Source: Methylocapsa sp.
GTDB lineage: Bacteria > Pseudomonadota > Alphaproteobacteria > Rhizobiales > Beijerinckiaceae
Assembly (NCBI GenBank): GCA_017353815.1
Contig: JAFMSB010000078.1
Span: 1 to 7,390, forward strand
Direction: 5' to 3'
DNA length: 7,390 nt
Shown: positions 6,141 to 7,390 of the stretch, piece by piece
Layout: each line of letters opens with the position of its first letter
Numbering within the stretch: position 1 is the first letter of the stretch
Translations under genes and position numbers: made by a program
Notes under the pieces: generated by a model
Told to the model about the DNA's origin: nothing
The model's input: the letters and a program-made list of their open reading frames with translations, nothing else
Databases searched by the model: none

Positions 6141-7070
6141 CTATTCACTGACCTTATCCGGCTGGCTAGTTGAAAATGGCGCTGCATTGGCATTTGCCGC
6201 CGGCTGCGATGCCGCATCGAGATCGAGCGAAAATTCGTAGCTTTGCTGTTCGTCTTTTACGGTCAGGATCACCTCGGGGCGCGGGCTTCCGCCCTGCGGA
6301 CGTTCGGCTTCGACGATCAAAAATTCATTTGGCCGCCCTGCGGGTCTGGTGTCGAAATACCAGCCCCGAGGGGCCTCGGCGAACAGATCGAGCGCTTTTC
6401 CGCCGTGGGCCGACAACCGCCAGGTTGGCAATCGTGCCCCTGCCGCGCGGACGAGGGTGATTTTGGCATCGCGTTCCCGCGCCGGGAGGCGGATAGGCAC
6501 CAAGGCATCCGCTTGGCGCAGGGCAGCCGCATCAAGGCTATCGGCCACAGCTCCGGCTTGGCCTGGGACAAAGGTCAGCTTCGCGTCGCCTTTGGCGGGT
6601 AAACAAAGGCGCGCGCAAACTGCATAGGAAACGGCGAGCGCCAAGCGCACGGGACGGGCCGGATCCTTCGGCTCGATGCGAAGAGGGAAAATGACATGGC
6701 TGCGGTAGCCGAAAGCCTCGATGCCGTCCTCGACGATTCGCTCGGGCGCGGGATAAGAAACGGTAATTGCGGCCACATTTGCCGAGCCATCGAAGGAGAA
6801 CTCGGGCGCAGCGCCGGCGCCGCCCGGCGTGCGCCAATAAGTCAGCGCGCCCGGATCAAGATTTATTTCAACTCCGGCCCGGTAACCACTTCCGGGCGGT
6901 CCGCTAGGCGCGGCAATCAGCCGCAAGGACGATTTCGGCCCGGAGAGACGCGCCGCTGTGTAAGGGTCGGCATGGCCCCCCTTCGCGAGCAGAAGTGGCA
7001 AGAGGCTCGCGCCGACGATAAATAAAACAACTGTTGGTCCGGGGGTTGAAAGCTGGAAGGGCTTTTGCAT
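6141..7070 (-). CDS. Exported protein with DsbD N-terminal (DsbD-alpha-like) domain
   Basis: With the ATG at 7070 it has 309 residues. A signal peptide is visible: MQKPF, a hydrophobic core at about 13-28 (TVVLFIVGASLLPLLL) and a likely cut after GGHA at 34. The mature part resembles the DsbD/ScsB N-terminal domain: GVEINLDPGALTYWRTPGGAGAAPEF near 66-91, a YPAPER motif, then SYAVCARLCLPAKG with C152 and C156 as the redox pair. In DsbD this domain passes electrons to periplasmic thiol proteins after receiving them from the membrane domain. Here there is no eight-helix membrane domain and no C-terminal thioredoxin domain, so the electron source must be encoded elsewhere, or its role differs. 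A TTG at 7115, with AGGAT close upstream, would add 15 residues and give an unusually long signal sequence; the ATG has no clear Shine-Dalgarno, so the start is uncertain. It is divergent from yqgE and followed by a peroxiredoxin. Confidence 0.88.
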   Translation of the reverse strand: MQKPFQLSTPGPTVVLFIVGASLLPLLLAKGGHADPYTAARLSGPKSSLRLIAAPSGPPGSGYRAGVEINLDPGALTYWRTPGGAGAAPEFSFDGSANVAAITVSYPAPERIVEDGIEAFGYRSHVIFPLRIEPKDPARPVRLALAVSYAVCARLCLPAKGDAKLTFVPGQAGAVADSLDAAALRQADALVPIRLPARERDAKITLVRAAGARLPTWRLSAHGGKALDLFAEAPRGWYFDTRPAGRPNEFLIVEAERPQGGSPRPEVILTVKDEQQSYEFSLDLDAASQPAANANAAPFSTSQPDKVSE

Positions 7071-7109
7071 TAGATTTTGGAAGATTCGCGCCAGTGGTTG
7101 TGCATTTGG

Positions 7110-7147
7110 CGGCAACTTATCCTGCCTCGCTCAGCCCGGCAACTTAT
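7110..7147. repeat. 11-bp direct repeat between the divergent DsbD-like and yqgE genes
   Basis: CGGCAACTTAT occurs at 7110-7120 and again, identical, at 7137-7147, giving a 27-bp period. Both copies lie between the two divergent starts. They could be paired operator sites for a shared regulator, or a remnant of a local duplication. Confidence 0.6.
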
Positions 7148-7172
7148 GGCGCGGTTCACCTTGGTTGAAGCT

Positions 7173-7179
7173 GGAGGGG
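7173..7179 (+). promoter_or_regulatory. Ribosome binding site of yqgE
   Basis: GGAGGGG is separated by 7 nt from the ATG at 7187. The match and spacing are good and support this start. Confidence 0.65.
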
Positions 7180-7186
7180 CGCCTGC

Positions 7187-7390
7187 ATGGGATCGATAAA
7201 ATTGGCAACGCCGCCGCGCCCAAGCGGCTTCCTCGATGGGCAGCTGCTCATTGCAATGCCGGGCATTATGGACGAACGCTTCGCGCGGTCCGTTATTTAT
7301 ATTTGCGCCCACTCCGAAGAGGGGGCGATGGGAATCGTCATCAACCGGCCGGCCGAAAGGGTCGATTTCCCTCAGCTCCTTATCCAGCTT
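7187..7390 (+). CDS. yqgE: YqgE/AlgH family protein (UPF0301), 5' part only
   Basis: The frame is open from the ATG at 7187 to the right edge, showing the first 68 residues of a family usually about 180-200 long. The conserved N-terminal block is clear: [41 protein letters not shown], where MPG, D-x-RF-x-RSV and GxVINRP are the family landmarks. The biochemical role of the family is not settled; AlgH was first named as a regulator of alginate synthesis in Pseudomonas. No signal peptide is present. It is divergent from the DsbD-like gene with 116 bp between the two ATGs (71 bp if the TTG start is used), so the two may share a control region. ATG 7146 is in another frame and stops at 7199, so it is not an alternative start. 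Confidence 0.95.
   Translation, partial: MGSIKLATPPRPSGFLDGQLLIAMPGIMDERFARSVIYICAHSEEGAMGIVINRPAERVDFPQLLIQL

Noticed and set aside
5688..6173. Plus-strand 161-codon frame opposite the peroxiredoxin
   Set aside because: It mirrors the peroxiredoxin gene and has a Ser/Arg/Ala-rich composition with no family motif.

Overview
The window looks like a stretch of alphaproteobacterial chromosome, most likely from the Rhizobiales (Hyphomicrobiales). This rests on high GC content, a HWE-family histidine kinase, a sequence matching the alphaproteobacterial general-stress (sigma-EcfG) promoter consensus, and the order yqgE / stand-alone DsbD N-terminal domain / Prx5 peroxiredoxin. I infer the order from known families and cannot name the genus. 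Coding density is high and no gene-free gap exceeds 300 bases. I saw no tRNA, rRNA, CRISPR array, transposon or phage gene.

Six genes lie on the minus strand and one starts on the plus strand at the right edge. Reading right to left on the minus strand: an exported DsbD N-terminal-domain protein (6141-7070, or from 7115); a 1-Cys Prx5-type peroxiredoxin (5570-6055); a two-PAS HWE sensor kinase (4029-5471); a single-domain response regulator (3475-3846, or from 3915); a GT4 glycosyltransferase (2251-3399); and a glycogen-debranching / amylo-alpha-1,6-glucosidase-like enzyme (2124 down to the left edge, open there). At 7187 a YqgE/AlgH gene begins, divergent from the DsbD-like gene, and runs off the right edge.

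The layout suggests three themes. First, redox defence: an envelope thiol-disulfide module beside a cytosolic thiol peroxidase. Second, signalling: a HWE kinase followed by a receiver-only regulator, a likely cognate pair without a DNA-binding output. Third, alpha-glucan or related carbohydrate metabolism: a GT4 transferase followed by a debranching-type glycosidase. Upstream of the kinase is GGAAC-N16-CGTT, an exact match to the consensus used by sigma-EcfG, the stress sigma factor under PhyR/NepR. If it is active, the kinase (and possibly the genes after it) would belong to the general stress response, which would fit the oxidative-stress and storage-sugar neighbours.

The families are all recognisable and I found no clearly undescribed system. 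The points most worth checking are the EcfG-like promoter, the 18-bp tandem repeat at the 5' end of the response regulator and its start codon, the stem-loop between the two carbohydrate genes, and the truncated DsbD architecture beside the peroxiredoxin.
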